A stretch of 5,486 nt of DNA from contig JBEKCP010000425.1 of assembly GCA_050014815.1 (NCBI GenBank), positions 1 through 5,486 of the forward strand, written 5' to 3'. The stretch's first letter is position 1, and each line of letters starts with the position of its first letter. Below are positions 1 to 5,233 of this stretch, one piece after another. Origin of the DNA: JBEKCP01 sp050014815. Lineage in GTDB: Bacteria; Planctomycetota; Planctomycetia; Pirellulales; Thermoguttaceae. The position numbers were made by a program, and so were the translations under genes. The notes below the pieces were generated by a model that saw nothing but the letters and a program-made list of their open reading frames with translations, made no database searches and had not been told where the DNA came from.

Positions 1-587
1 GTCCTGTGGTTGGACAGCGGTGAAAAGAAACTGTGGGCCAAGTAGCCGTGGGCGAAATGCAGTTCCAGCCACTCGAAGCCCGCCGCCAAAGACCGCTTGG
101 CCGCAGCGACAAACGCCTCTCGGACCCGAACAATGTCCTGCACGGTCATCTCTCTTGGCGTCACCGGGAGGTTCTCCCCAAAAGCGACGGGCGAAGGGCC
201 GATGATCTCCCAGGCTCCCTCGTTTTGTTCAAGATGGTCGTCACCCTCCCACGGTCGATTGGCACTGGCCTTACGACCGGCATGGGCCAGTTGCATGCCA
301 GGAACGGCCCCATGCTGCTTGAGGAAACGGCTGATGCGTGCGAACGGTTCCACATGCTCGTCAGACCAAATGCCGCTGTCGGCAGAGCTGATGCGACCTT
401 CCGGGGAAACGGCAGTGGCTTCGACCACCACCAGTCCCGCACCGCCCACCGCACGGGAACCAAGATGCACCAGATGCCAGTCGTTTGGGAAGCCGTCCTC
501 CGACGAATACTGACACATGGGGGAAACGCCGATCCGGTTCCTCAGCACGACATCCTTTAGCTGGAATTTCTGAAACAGACTTGCCAT
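1..587 (-). CDS. Old Yellow Enzyme-type NADH:flavin oxidoreductase, N-terminal 195 aa (partial, off left edge)
   Basis: The first 195 codons are open on the minus strand and continue beyond base 1. Translation begins MASLFQKFQLKDVVLRNRIG, as in the YqjM/xenobiotic reductase class of FMN-dependent old yellow enzymes, which use NAD(P)H to reduce activated C=C bonds. Class hallmarks are visible: SPMCQYSSEDG with Cys25 and Tyr27 (equivalent to YqjM Cys26 and Tyr28, which contact flavin and substrate); the following NDWHLVHLGSRAVGGAGLV strand; GMQLAHAGRKAS near residue 100; and HFAHGYLAHSFFSPLSNHR at the left edge, with the two substrate-binding histidines and the proton-donor tyrosine of HxxHGY. 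Family members are about 340-370 aa, so a little over half is present and it is intact as far as seen. No signal peptide, so cytosolic. It follows the DUF6933 gene by 69 bp in the same direction. The class is clear; the substrate cannot be told. Confidence 0.95.
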   Translation of the reverse strand, partial: MASLFQKFQLKDVVLRNRIGVSPMCQYSSEDGFPNDWHLVHLGSRAVGGAGLVVVEATAVSPEGRISSADSGIWSDEHVEPFARISRFLKQHGAVPGMQLAHAGRKASANRPWEGDDHLEQNEGAWEIIGPSPVAFGENLPVTPREMTVQDIVRVREAFVAAAKRSLAAGFEWLELHFAHGYLAHSFFSPLSNHR

Positions 588-594
588 GCACTTG

Positions 595-600
595 ATCCTT
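595..600 (-). promoter_or_regulatory. Ribosome binding site of the oxidoreductase
   Basis: AAGGAT lies 7 nt upstream of the ATG at 587-585 on the minus strand. It supports that start over any upstream codon, and the family N-terminus begins at this Met. Confidence 0.65.
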
Positions 601-656
601 TCGTTTAATACCACCTTCCAGTGCGGACACCTCGGCCAATATGGCGGTCGGTCGCA

Positions 657-1172
657 CTACTTCCTCAACCCTGCGACCAACGCCCTCATCCGTTCCAGGC
701 CATTTGAGTAGCCAATCGGCTTCATCGGGGTCTCGTTGAGATAGTGATTGATGGTTGCCACCATACAGTTCTCCAAGCCGCCATGCTAGGCGATCATGTC
801 TTTGGTGTTGGCCACCCGGTTGTTGAGCGCCCCAACCGTGCTGCGGTTCAGGGTCCGGCCCACGGTCAGGTCTTTGTGCAGCCCGAGGATCAGCCCGCTC
901 TCGTCTTCGCTGAACATCTCGTTGCGCAGCATCCAGGTCAAGACCTTGATGAAAAATGGGACGATCTGGCGGTAATCGGCCTTCACGACGCCACAGGCAA
1001 GGCATACGAGCAGCGTCGGCTCGTTGATGAAGAGGATGCACTTGCGGCGTTCGATGGTGAACAGGTGACCGTACCAGTCGCCAAGTGGCGATGGACCAGG
1101 CATGCTGGATTCGGCCATCGGCTCATCGTCAATGTCGCCGAGTAACTTGGAGGTGCAGCGGAGGACCGGCAT
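657..1172 (-). pseudogene. DUF6933-family protein interrupted by an in-frame amber codon
   Basis: The minus-strand frame starts MPVLRCTSKLL and runs 128 codons to TAG at 788-786. The same frame then stays open for 42 more codons to TAG at 659-657. Both halves read like one DUF6933 protein: the N-terminal part has the MxxLRCTxKLL start, LGDWYGHLFTIERRKCILF (residues 30-48), NEPTLL and GRTLNRSTVGALNN (105-118); the part beyond the amber holds NHYLNETPMKPIGYSNGL (142-159), matching the C-terminal TPMxPIGY-like motif I recall for the family. With codon 129 read through, the protein is 171 aa, about the usual length. A Trp TGG or Tyr TAC/TAT codon at 129 would explain the TAG by one base change. 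The family's function is unknown to me; DUF6933 is assigned from remembered motifs. It could be a recent pseudogene, a truncated but expressed protein, a readthrough product or a sequence error. No good Shine-Dalgarno; a perfect dyad abuts the start. It may form a transcription unit with the downstream oxidoreductase. Confidence 0.75.
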
Positions 1173-1193
1173 TGTTAGAAATCCAATCTAACA
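1173..1193 (-). promoter_or_regulatory. Perfect 7-bp dyad abutting the DUF6933 start codon
   Basis: TGTTAGA and TCTAACA are separated by 7 nt and end at the base before the ATG (1172). In the minus-strand mRNA this folds into a 7-bp stem whose loop TTGGATT holds the only SD-like bases (GGA) near the start. It could be an operator for a dimeric repressor or an RNA hairpin limiting ribosome access. The symmetry is seen directly; the role is inferred. Confidence 0.4.
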
Positions 1194-1317
1194 CTAATGC
1201 GCCCATCCAGTAATTGAATTTTTATTTGTTATTGCCGAAGGGGCTCCAAGCCCACCCTGGCATTTGTAATCAATCCAGACGCATCCTGGTGCGTTTAACG
1301 GGATGTTTTCAATATCC
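1194..1317. other. Intergenic region between the HTH gene and the DUF6933 gene
   Basis: No coding signal on either strand. It should contain the terminator of the HTH gene and any promoter of the DUF6933 gene, but I see no convincing -35/-10 pair. Two short dyads occur: GGGCT-CCA-AGCCC at 1241-1253 and ACGCA-N6-TGCGT at 1279-1294. Neither has a T-run in the minus direction, so neither is a good intrinsic terminator. An AT-rich patch lies at about 1211-1232. Confidence 0.5.
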
Positions 1318-1776
1318 TCACCTCGGTTTCCGGTGAACCTTCAACACCTCTAACCGCTTCATCGCCTCCCGCTTGCCAATCCCTCGGACAGCAACCAAGC
1401 CAGCGATTTGTGCCTTGCGGGGCCGGGACTTGCCGTGCTCCCAGGTGTAGATGGTCAAACCAGAGACGCCGACCAACTTGCCGTAATCCGCCGCCGACAA
1501 TCCCAGCCGCTTCCGTTGTGCTCGCACGGATCGGGCTGAGAACCGGACGCCTTCCAGGTCTTCTTCTCTGGCGGCCTGCGGTTGCCCGAGGCGCTTCCGC
1601 TCCTGGGCTTCGAGAAAGGCCATCTTCCTCTGCTGCTGTTGGAGTTCCCGCTTCAATTTGGCGATGTCGCTCCGATACTGGACCACAGCCTGCTTGGTGG
1701 TGGATGTGGCAGCCTTGATCTCCCGTTTCGCCAGGCGACGGATTTCGTCCCTGAGGATGGAAGCAACGTTGGGCAT
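1318..1776 (-). CDS. HTH-domain DNA-binding protein with basic coiled-coil N-terminus (XRE/lambda-repressor-like)
   Basis: A 152-aa protein. Residues 1-25 are basic and helical (EIRRLAKREIKAA); 31-65 are a Gln/Lys/Arg/Glu-rich predicted coiled coil (LKRELQQQQRKMAFLEAQER), likely for dimerisation. Residues 79-140 form a lambda-repressor-type HTH: RFSARSVRAQRKRLGLSAAD, then YGKLVGVSGLTIYTWEHGKS, where SGLTIYTWEHGKSRPR looks like the recognition helix and the following turn. It ends with a basic KVHRKPR tail. It is probably a cytosolic transcription factor; similar short proteins occur in proteobacteria and planctomycetes, targets unknown. The start at 1776 is preferred over the ATG at 1836 because an AAGGAG Shine-Dalgarno precedes it by 8 nt, and because the promoter -10 box lies between the two, so the upper ATG would not be transcribed from it. 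The gene is monocistronic by layout, with 145 bp before the next start. Autoregulation is possible but not shown. Confidence 0.88.
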   Translation of the reverse strand: MPNVASILRDEIRRLAKREIKAATSTTKQAVVQYRSDIAKLKRELQQQQRKMAFLEAQERKRLGQPQAAREEDLEGVRFSARSVRAQRKRLGLSAADYGKLVGVSGLTIYTWEHGKSRPRKAQIAGLVAVRGIGKREAMKRLEVLKVHRKPR

Positions 1777-1784
1777 GATGGATT

Positions 1785-1790
1785 CTCCTT
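1785..1790 (-). promoter_or_regulatory. Shine-Dalgarno of the HTH gene
   Basis: AAGGAG on the minus strand, 8 nt before the ATG at 1776-1774. It decides the start codon in favour of MPNVASILRD. Confidence 0.85.
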
Positions 1791-1807
1791 GGGGGGTTAA
1801 AAACATT

Positions 1808-1836
1808 ATTGTAGCAAGGACCAGGGAGTTTGGCAA
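1808..1836 (-). promoter_or_regulatory. Sigma70 promoter of the HTH gene
   Basis: TTGCCA (1836-1831) and TACAAT (1813-1808) on the minus strand match the -35 and -10 consensus at 5 of 6 bases each, with an ideal 17-nt spacer. The expected transcript starts near 1801, giving a leader of about 25 nt that carries the AAGGAG site. Confidence 0.75.
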
Positions 1837-1848
1837 AAGGTGGGAAAT

Positions 1849-1877
1849 CCAATCACTGGAACGCAGTAGTGGATTGG
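1849..1877. repeat. Bulged inverted repeat upstream of the HTH promoter
   Basis: CCAATCACT (1849-1857) pairs with AGT-G-GATTGG (1868-1877): nine base pairs with one bulged G and a 10-nt loop. It lies just upstream of the HTH -35 box and downstream of the HD remnant. It could be an operator or a degraded terminator; there is no clear T-run after it on the minus strand. Confidence 0.35.
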
Positions 1878-1893
1878 TGTAAGGCGGGGGTAG

Positions 1894-2019
1894 CTAGCGG
1901 GCAGGGTTTAATGAAGCCACGGGCGGAGGCCGGATAGCCCCCATTGCATCCAGGCGGTCGGCGTCCTGAAGGACTTGGCCTTCCAGCGAGAGCGGCGGTT
2001 CCTTCTTGCGGAAAACGAC
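1894..2019 (-). pseudogene. Truncated, frameshifted remnant of an HD-domain metal-dependent phosphohydrolase
   Basis: On the minus strand, starting just behind the stop of the 171-aa gene, a 41-codon open stretch reads KKEPPLSLEGQVLQDADRLD, then AMGAI. LEGxxxQDADRLDAxGAI is the signature of the HD phosphohydrolase family (YedJ-like); the Asp in this motif is the distal metal ligand of H..HD..D enzymes. The N-terminal half with the His and HD residues is missing. After GAI the frame breaks: dropping one C after ATC and one C six bases later restores GLARGF, the family's usual GLARxF continuation. The frame ends at TAG 1896-1894, and nothing recognisable follows. There is no start codon or RBS. 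I read it as a decayed fragment, not a gene. Metal-binding function is impossible without the missing half. Confidence 0.7.
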
Positions 2020-2021
2020 CT

Positions 2022-2537
2022 TCACCGCAGCCCATAGAGTTCCAAGACGGCCGCCCACCCGCTGGGAAGAGGGTTCTCAAGCATGAACTCAAGCTTCTCT
2101 CCGGGGTCAGCAGAATCCTTGATGGCCGCTACTCGTTGGAGCGACTCTTTCAATCCTGCCGCCCTTTTGCCATACTTGCAGACCATCTGCAAGAAAAAGC
2201 GAGCATGAAGGAACGCCTCAACAATCGGGCGGGTCGCCGCCAGCCATCGGTTGTTCGTCTCAGGCGAAAACTTTTCATTCGTACCCTCGCCCATAATCTG
2301 CATGAACCAAGGATTCAGCGGCAGGTGCGGGGCCAACGCTCGTAGGGCATCGACCATTTCGGTGATCTGGCTTTGGAGGTGATACACCTTGAAGCTCTGG
2401 TGGTAGAAGCGGTAGATGGAGTCCTCGTAATCCCAGGCATCCTCCACCTTCTGCCAAAGCCCTTGAAGTTGAGGAAGTGCCTGGGTGATGGCGGCCAGTA
2501 GCTTGACTTCCTCATCTCGCCTTGTCTTCTCGTCCAT
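2022..2537 (-). CDS. Conserved protein of unknown function, 171 aa
   Basis: I recognise this as a widespread bacterial family that I cannot name. Visible blocks: a charged N-terminus (MDEKTRRDEE); WDYEDSIYRFYHQSFKVYHL at residues 35-54, rich in aromatics; LPLNPWFMQIMGEGTNEKF (72-90); NNRWLAATRPIVEAFLHARF (95-114) followed by FLQMVCKYGKR; and the C-terminal LPSGWAAVLELYGLR (157-171), which resembles the LPxGWAAxLYLYxLR ending I recall from relatives, so the protein looks complete. It is mostly helical, with no signal peptide or membrane segment. The conserved His, Arg and Glu in HQSF and RPIVEAFxHAR could form a ligand site, but no catalytic motif is evident. No strong Shine-Dalgarno precedes the ATG. 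The gene has its own likely promoter in the divergent region shared with the 94-aa gene. The HD remnant starts 2 nt after its stop. Confidence 0.88.
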   Translation of the reverse strand: MDEKTRRDEEVKLLAAITQALPQLQGLWQKVEDAWDYEDSIYRFYHQSFKVYHLQSQITEMVDALRALAPHLPLNPWFMQIMGEGTNEKFSPETNNRWLAATRPIVEAFLHARFFLQMVCKYGKRAAGLKESLQRVAAIKDSADPGEKLEFMLENPLPSGWAAVLELYGLR

Positions 2538-2560
2538 CGCTGGTGGCTCTCAAGTAAGAT

Positions 2561-2625
2561 GGCTCCCGGCATTGGGGCTGACTTATTTTACCATGACATC
2601 AGTCGTCCGCAAAAGGTCGGGAGCC
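2561..2625. repeat. 8-bp inverted repeat bracketing the divergent promoter region
   Basis: GGCTCCCG at 2561-2568 and CGGGAGCC at 2618-2625 are perfect complements, 49 nt apart, and enclose the predicted promoter of the 171-aa gene. Separated half-sites could be looped by a regulator, but an 8-bp match at this spacing can arise by chance. Confidence 0.25.
2585..2612 (-). promoter_or_regulatory. Probable promoter of the 171-aa gene
   Basis: TTGCGG (2612-2607) and TAAAAT (2590-2585) on the minus strand, 16-nt spacer, about 47 nt before the ATG at 2537. The -10 box matches 5 of 6 bases; the -35 is weaker. Confidence 0.4.
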
Positions 2626-2640
2626 TGTGGGCCCCACTGG
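2624..2640. promoter_or_regulatory. Near-perfect 17-bp palindrome, candidate operator
   Basis: CCTGTGGGCCCCACTGG is symmetric about C2632 except for one T/T mismatch (8 arm positions, 7 paired). It lies between the two divergent genes, 12 bp upstream of the -35 box of the minus gene and 51 bp upstream of the plus-strand ATG. Operator role is inferred from position only. Confidence 0.3.
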
Positions 2641-2691
2641 TTGCCGACGCTTGCTTTCCGTAAACTGACGGGACACCGAGGACACCAGACC

Positions 2692-2976
2692 ATGCCAGAC
2701 CAAGCAAAGGTCGCCATCCACCTGGGGAAACGGGATCGAGACCTACTGCTGGACGAACGACTGTCCTTCTTCTATCCCAGCACCTGCCAGATCATTCGGG
2801 AGACACCGCCACACCAGCCTATCGAACTTTCCAGGAGCGAGTGGGAGTACATCCAGGGCTGTGTGGCCGGTGAAGCGAACCACACCGAGGACGAACGGTG
2901 GGAGCGGCGACTGGATCGGGTGTTTCAGAAGATCGAGGATGGCTGTTATTTCGCAGCCAGGTGGGGACTTTCATGA
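2692..2976 (+). CDS. Hypothetical protein, 94 aa
   Basis: The protein begins MPDQAKVAIHLGKRDRDLLL and continues ERLSFFYPSTCQIIRETPPH, then IELSRSEWEYIQGCVAGEAN and a charged helix ERWERRLDRVFQKIED. The start is the ATG preceded by CGAGGA at 2677-2682 with a 9-nt spacing; the frame is open further upstream but has no coding look there. No signal peptide or membrane segment; helical, charged, with two Cys. I do not recognise the family with confidence; the sequence looks like genuine coding DNA because residues are well mixed and the RBS fits. The last ten residues (CYFAARWGLS) overlap the end of a broken minus-strand frame and may be a rewritten C-terminus. It diverges from the 171-aa gene with a 154-bp gap holding dyads. 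Confidence 0.7.
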   Translation: MPDQAKVAIHLGKRDRDLLLDERLSFFYPSTCQIIRETPPHQPIELSRSEWEYIQGCVAGEANHTEDERWERRLDRVFQKIEDGCYFAARWGLS

Positions 2977-3226
2977 CGGCTCGCTTGCTCGTCGTCCAGA
3001 ACGCTCCATAACGCATCAGTTTCTTTGGACGAATCAAACTGCCACTTGCCCTTTTTTCGCTTTCCGTACGCAATTCTGGTGGCTTTGGAAGGGCATTAGA
3101 GCCGCTCGTTCGTGTCCATGAAGTCAACAAGCCGGAAGCCGCCTAGTTCGCCCTGGCAAGCAACTCTTCAGGCTTCACTCGCACGAGATCGCCGACTCTC
3201 TCTGATTCAACAACGTCTTTATCCAT
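2946..3226 (-). pseudogene. Small minus-strand gene broken by a frameshift and an ochre codon
   Basis: An ATG at 3226 with a strong Shine-Dalgarno opens 27 codons, MDKDVVESERVGDLVRVKPE then ELLARAN, to TAG at 3145-3143. In the neighbouring frame, continuing at about 3149, the sequence reads ELGGFRLVDFMDTNERL, TAA at 3098-3096, then CPSKATRIAYGKRKKGKWQF and DSSKETDALWSVLDDEQASR up to TAA at 2948-2946. Joining the pieces with one frame correction and one sense codon at the ochre gives a charged soluble protein of about 93 aa. I recognise no family. The strong RBS and protein-like composition of both frames suggest a decayed gene, but the 27-aa peptide could also be a real small protein and the rest chance. 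Its end overlaps the 94-aa plus gene by 31 bp, tail to tail. Its start codon touches the intergenic region of the 609-aa gene. Confidence 0.4.
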
Positions 3227-3231
3227 GATAT

Positions 3232-3237
3232 TCCTCT
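3232..3237 (-). promoter_or_regulatory. Strong ribosome binding site for the small minus-strand frame
   Basis: AGAGGA within AAGAGAGGAA, 5 nt before the ATG at 3226-3224 on the minus strand. It is as good a Shine-Dalgarno as that of the HTH gene, and is the main reason to believe translation once started here. Confidence 0.55.
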
Positions 3238-3244
3238 CTTGGCT

Positions 3245-3265
3245 ATTACTGGTTATCAGAGTAAT
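3245..3265. repeat. Short inverted repeat in the divergent region
   Basis: ATTACT (3245-3250) and AGTAAT (3260-3265), 9 nt apart, about 20 bp upstream of the minus-strand start at 3226. Possible operator half-sites; no regulator is identified. Confidence 0.25.
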
Positions 3266-3282
3266 GCCCCGGATGTTTTTGC

Positions 3283-3304
3283 AAACAATCGTGACGGATT
3301 GTTT
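3283..3304. promoter_or_regulatory. 8-bp perfect dyad, candidate operator
   Basis: AAACAATC and GATTGTTT are separated by GTGACG. The site lies between the minus start at 3226 and the plus start at 3390. It is AT-rich like many repressor sites. As RNA it would be a weak stem followed by TTCTC, a poor terminator, so an operator is the better guess. Confidence 0.35.
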
Positions 3305-3389
3305 TCTCACCGGTAGGCATCGGGCCAGGCTCGCTTCTTCGAGACGGTCCGCCCATCAAAAACACCAATGCTGGACCATACATACTTTC

Positions 3390-5219
3390 ATGCTCACATT
3401 CGCCGATTTCCTAGCCTTTGACGCAGCCGCCCAGGCAATCTACGATGATCCTCGTAGTCAGCGTAAATGCCGAGCATGTCTGGCGACAATATCGGAAACG
3501 GCACAGCGATTCCCAGGAAGGTTCATGGCAGAAGCCGCCAGCAAAGATTTCCGCAAGGGCGTGGCCTTTCGGTCGCAATCGCTCGGCGACACCGAGCACG
3601 CTATCTTCGCCGGCCGGCTTGCCGACCGGCTGGGAACACAGCCAGCCAAGGGCGGCTACGGCAACTTCCTGCGCCAAAGTGTCCGCAGTCAAGGCGACGT
3701 TCTGGGCGACATGAACTGGGAGCAGTGGGAAGTCTGCAAAGCGGCTATGGAACTCGGCGGCATTGATCCAAACGCCATTGCCGCTGCCAAGACACCCGCC
3801 GAGCGTCTTGCACTTGTCAGCCGAATCAACTGGGCGAGGATCACACTGCCGGCACTGAAAGCGGCGCTCGGCCGGTCCTTCGTGGCTCCTGCTGACTGGA
3901 AAAGACAAATCGGCATCGAACGTCTGAAGCGGATCAAGTCCGCCGTGGAACAGGGGCAACAAGTCACTGACCCGCACGAGAGGAGGCTGCTGGGCGTTTG
4001 GAGAACATTGGAAGTGCAACTCGGGAGAGAAATCCTGCCGGCTGGTCCGCAGAGCGATCTCGGTCTTGCCAAGTTGCCGATGCGACCGGCGGATCGCAAG
4101 AGGTTTTACGGCGTCTTGACCGGCACGAACGAAAGCGTAGAAGCCCCCCTGCGATTGTCGGCCCAAAGTGCCTACGACTACCTGACGAAATACGGCGTCG
4201 ACGTCGTCTCCGACGACGAGGCCACGGACCAATACCTGACCAGAGTCCTCCAAGACCTGCACGCCGGCAACGCCTTCATCCCGTCGTCGGCGAGAGGCTC
4301 CAAGGCGGATGCCAAGCGGTGGAGGGACTCTGCTGCACGCTCCTGGGGCGGGTTTCTTCCAGCCGCACGAGGTTACGATCCAGCCAATGCTCCTGGATTT
4401 GCGCAGTGGGCTGCCGGGATGACGACGAGGGGCCACAAGATGCGGACCAACCCCAGTGGCCGGCGAGTCCCGTATGCTTTCAACGAGCCAGAGATAATGC
4501 AACGGCCGGCGGATGTGCCGGGAGTTCGGTACTCGATTGACACGCCCTCTCAGGAGGTGCCGGACGAGCAAGTCAATGCTTTTTACAGGGCCGGAACACC
4601 AGAGGCGAACGCCGCTGTCCAACGAGAACTGGTAGCGCCAGCCCGAGATGCCGTGAATTGGCTGAGCAAGCAGGGTTGGATCAACGATCCCGTCAAGATC
4701 GACGATTACACGCAGGACGTGGTGATGGGGATGCTGAATCGCACCGGCTCCATCCAGAACTGGCGGGCCAACGTCGGCTTCCGCCGGACAACAGCAAGCA
4801 TGTTGGCTAGGCGGTTCGCATCACAGGGCTGGCCTTCGGAGACGAAGGAGAGAACAGGCCGCCTGGGTGGAGGCGAGGACCAGCCCGACACGGTGGATTC
4901 GGCGATGGGGACTACTCGTGGTGGTGAGGATGAGTTTAGCCGGATTCGGGGTGGGGCTGCCAGGGCAAGAGCGGCGATCCAGAAAGCCATTGCCTCGGTT
5001 TTGGACATCGACACCTCGAACATGGGAGCCGCCGACGAGGAGAAATTCGTGGACGCCATCGATCAGTTGAGCGATCCCAGCCAGGCGGCTAGGGCCTTGA
5101 ACACGTTGGACAAACTCTCCGCCCGGCATGCATCGGCTCTGCCCCAGGTAAGGACGGCGGTGGATCGCATCCAGCGGCATCTCGACCCACTCCTCGGTAA
5201 GGTTCGGAGCGTTTCGTAG
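3390..5219 (+). CDS. Uncharacterised 609-aa protein with possible sigma-factor-like C-terminal region
   Basis: The frame is open from 3225, but the first 55 codons look non-coding, so I start at MLTFADFLAFDAAAQAIYDD (3390). No Shine-Dalgarno precedes it; a leaderless message or a later start (M46) is possible. The protein is soluble and largely helical, with a lone CxxC (C27, C30). Residues 100-215 are helix-rich, and 230-290 contain ADRKRFYGVLTG and AYDYLTKYGVDVVSDDEATD. Residues 300-400 are Gly/Pro/Arg-rich. Residues 412-479 resemble ECF sigma region 2: AVNWLSKQGW, then DDYTQDVVMGML (438-449), like the EDLxQEVFLRLL helix, then NWRANVGFRRTTASMLARRF. After a Gly/Glu/Thr-rich linker, 554-600 (VDAIDQLSDPSQAARALNTL, ending TAVDRIQRHL) could be a degenerate region 4. 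This likeness is by eye and may be helical coincidence. A phage-type or mobile-element protein is an alternative. I do not recognise the N-terminal 400 residues. Confidence 0.85.
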   Translation: MLTFADFLAFDAAAQAIYDDPRSQRKCRACLATISETAQRFPGRFMAEAASKDFRKGVAFRSQSLGDTEHAIFAGRLADRLGTQPAKGGYGNFLRQSVRSQGDVLGDMNWEQWEVCKAAMELGGIDPNAIAAAKTPAERLALVSRINWARITLPALKAALGRSFVAPADWKRQIGIERLKRIKSAVEQGQQVTDPHERRLLGVWRTLEVQLGREILPAGPQSDLGLAKLPMRPADRKRFYGVLTGTNESVEAPLRLSAQSAYDYLTKYGVDVVSDDEATDQYLTRVLQDLHAGNAFIPSSARGSKADAKRWRDSAARSWGGFLPAARGYDPANAPGFAQWAAGMTTRGHKMRTNPSGRRVPYAFNEPEIMQRPADVPGVRYSIDTPSQEVPDEQVNAFYRAGTPEANAAVQRELVAPARDAVNWLSKQGWINDPVKIDDYTQDVVMGMLNRTGSIQNWRANVGFRRTTASMLARRFASQGWPSETKERTGRLGGGEDQPDTVDSAMGTTRGGEDEFSRIRGGAARARAAIQKAIASVLDIDTSNMGAADEEKFVDAIDQLSDPSQAARALNTLDKLSARHASALPQVRTAVDRIQRHLDPLLGKVRSVS

Positions 5220-5233
5220 AGCCGGGAACGGCT
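5220..5233 (+). terminator. Small hairpin right behind the 609-aa stop codon
   Basis: AGCCG-GGAA-CGGCT begins at the base after the TAG: a GC-rich 5-bp stem with a GNRA-type tetraloop. There is no T-run behind it, so it is at best a 3'-end stabilising or Rho-assisted stop signal. Confidence 0.3.

Noticed and set aside
33..560. Plus-strand open frame of 175 codons
   Set aside because: It is antisense to the oxidoreductase, whose catalytic motifs are clear on the minus strand.
361..1041. Minus-strand open frame of 226 codons spanning the oxidoreductase start and the DUF6933 gene
   Set aside because: It is out of frame with both recognisable proteins and is rich in Arg/Gln/Pro as a shadow would be.
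1201..1317. Candidate -35/-10 pairs for the DUF6933 gene (e.g. TTGGAG with AATAAA)
   Set aside because: The best pair matches only 7 of 12 consensus bases, no better than expected from AT-rich background.
1178..1854. Shared 11-mer GAAATCCAATC at 1178-1188 and 1844-1854
   Set aside because: A few 11-base matches are expected by chance in 5.5 kb; the copies sit at different distances from their genes and inside different dyads.
4202..4218. Strong hairpin CGTCGTC-TCC-GACGACG inside the 609-aa gene
   Set aside because: It follows from the codons for VDVVSDDE (repeated GTC and GAC); no reason to think it has a separate role.
3411..4622. Long minus-strand open frame (403 codons) opposite the 609-aa gene
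   Set aside because: Composition is Arg/Ser/Pro/Gly-rich as expected of an antisense shadow in GC-rich coding DNA; no RBS, and the plus-strand frame reads as the real protein.
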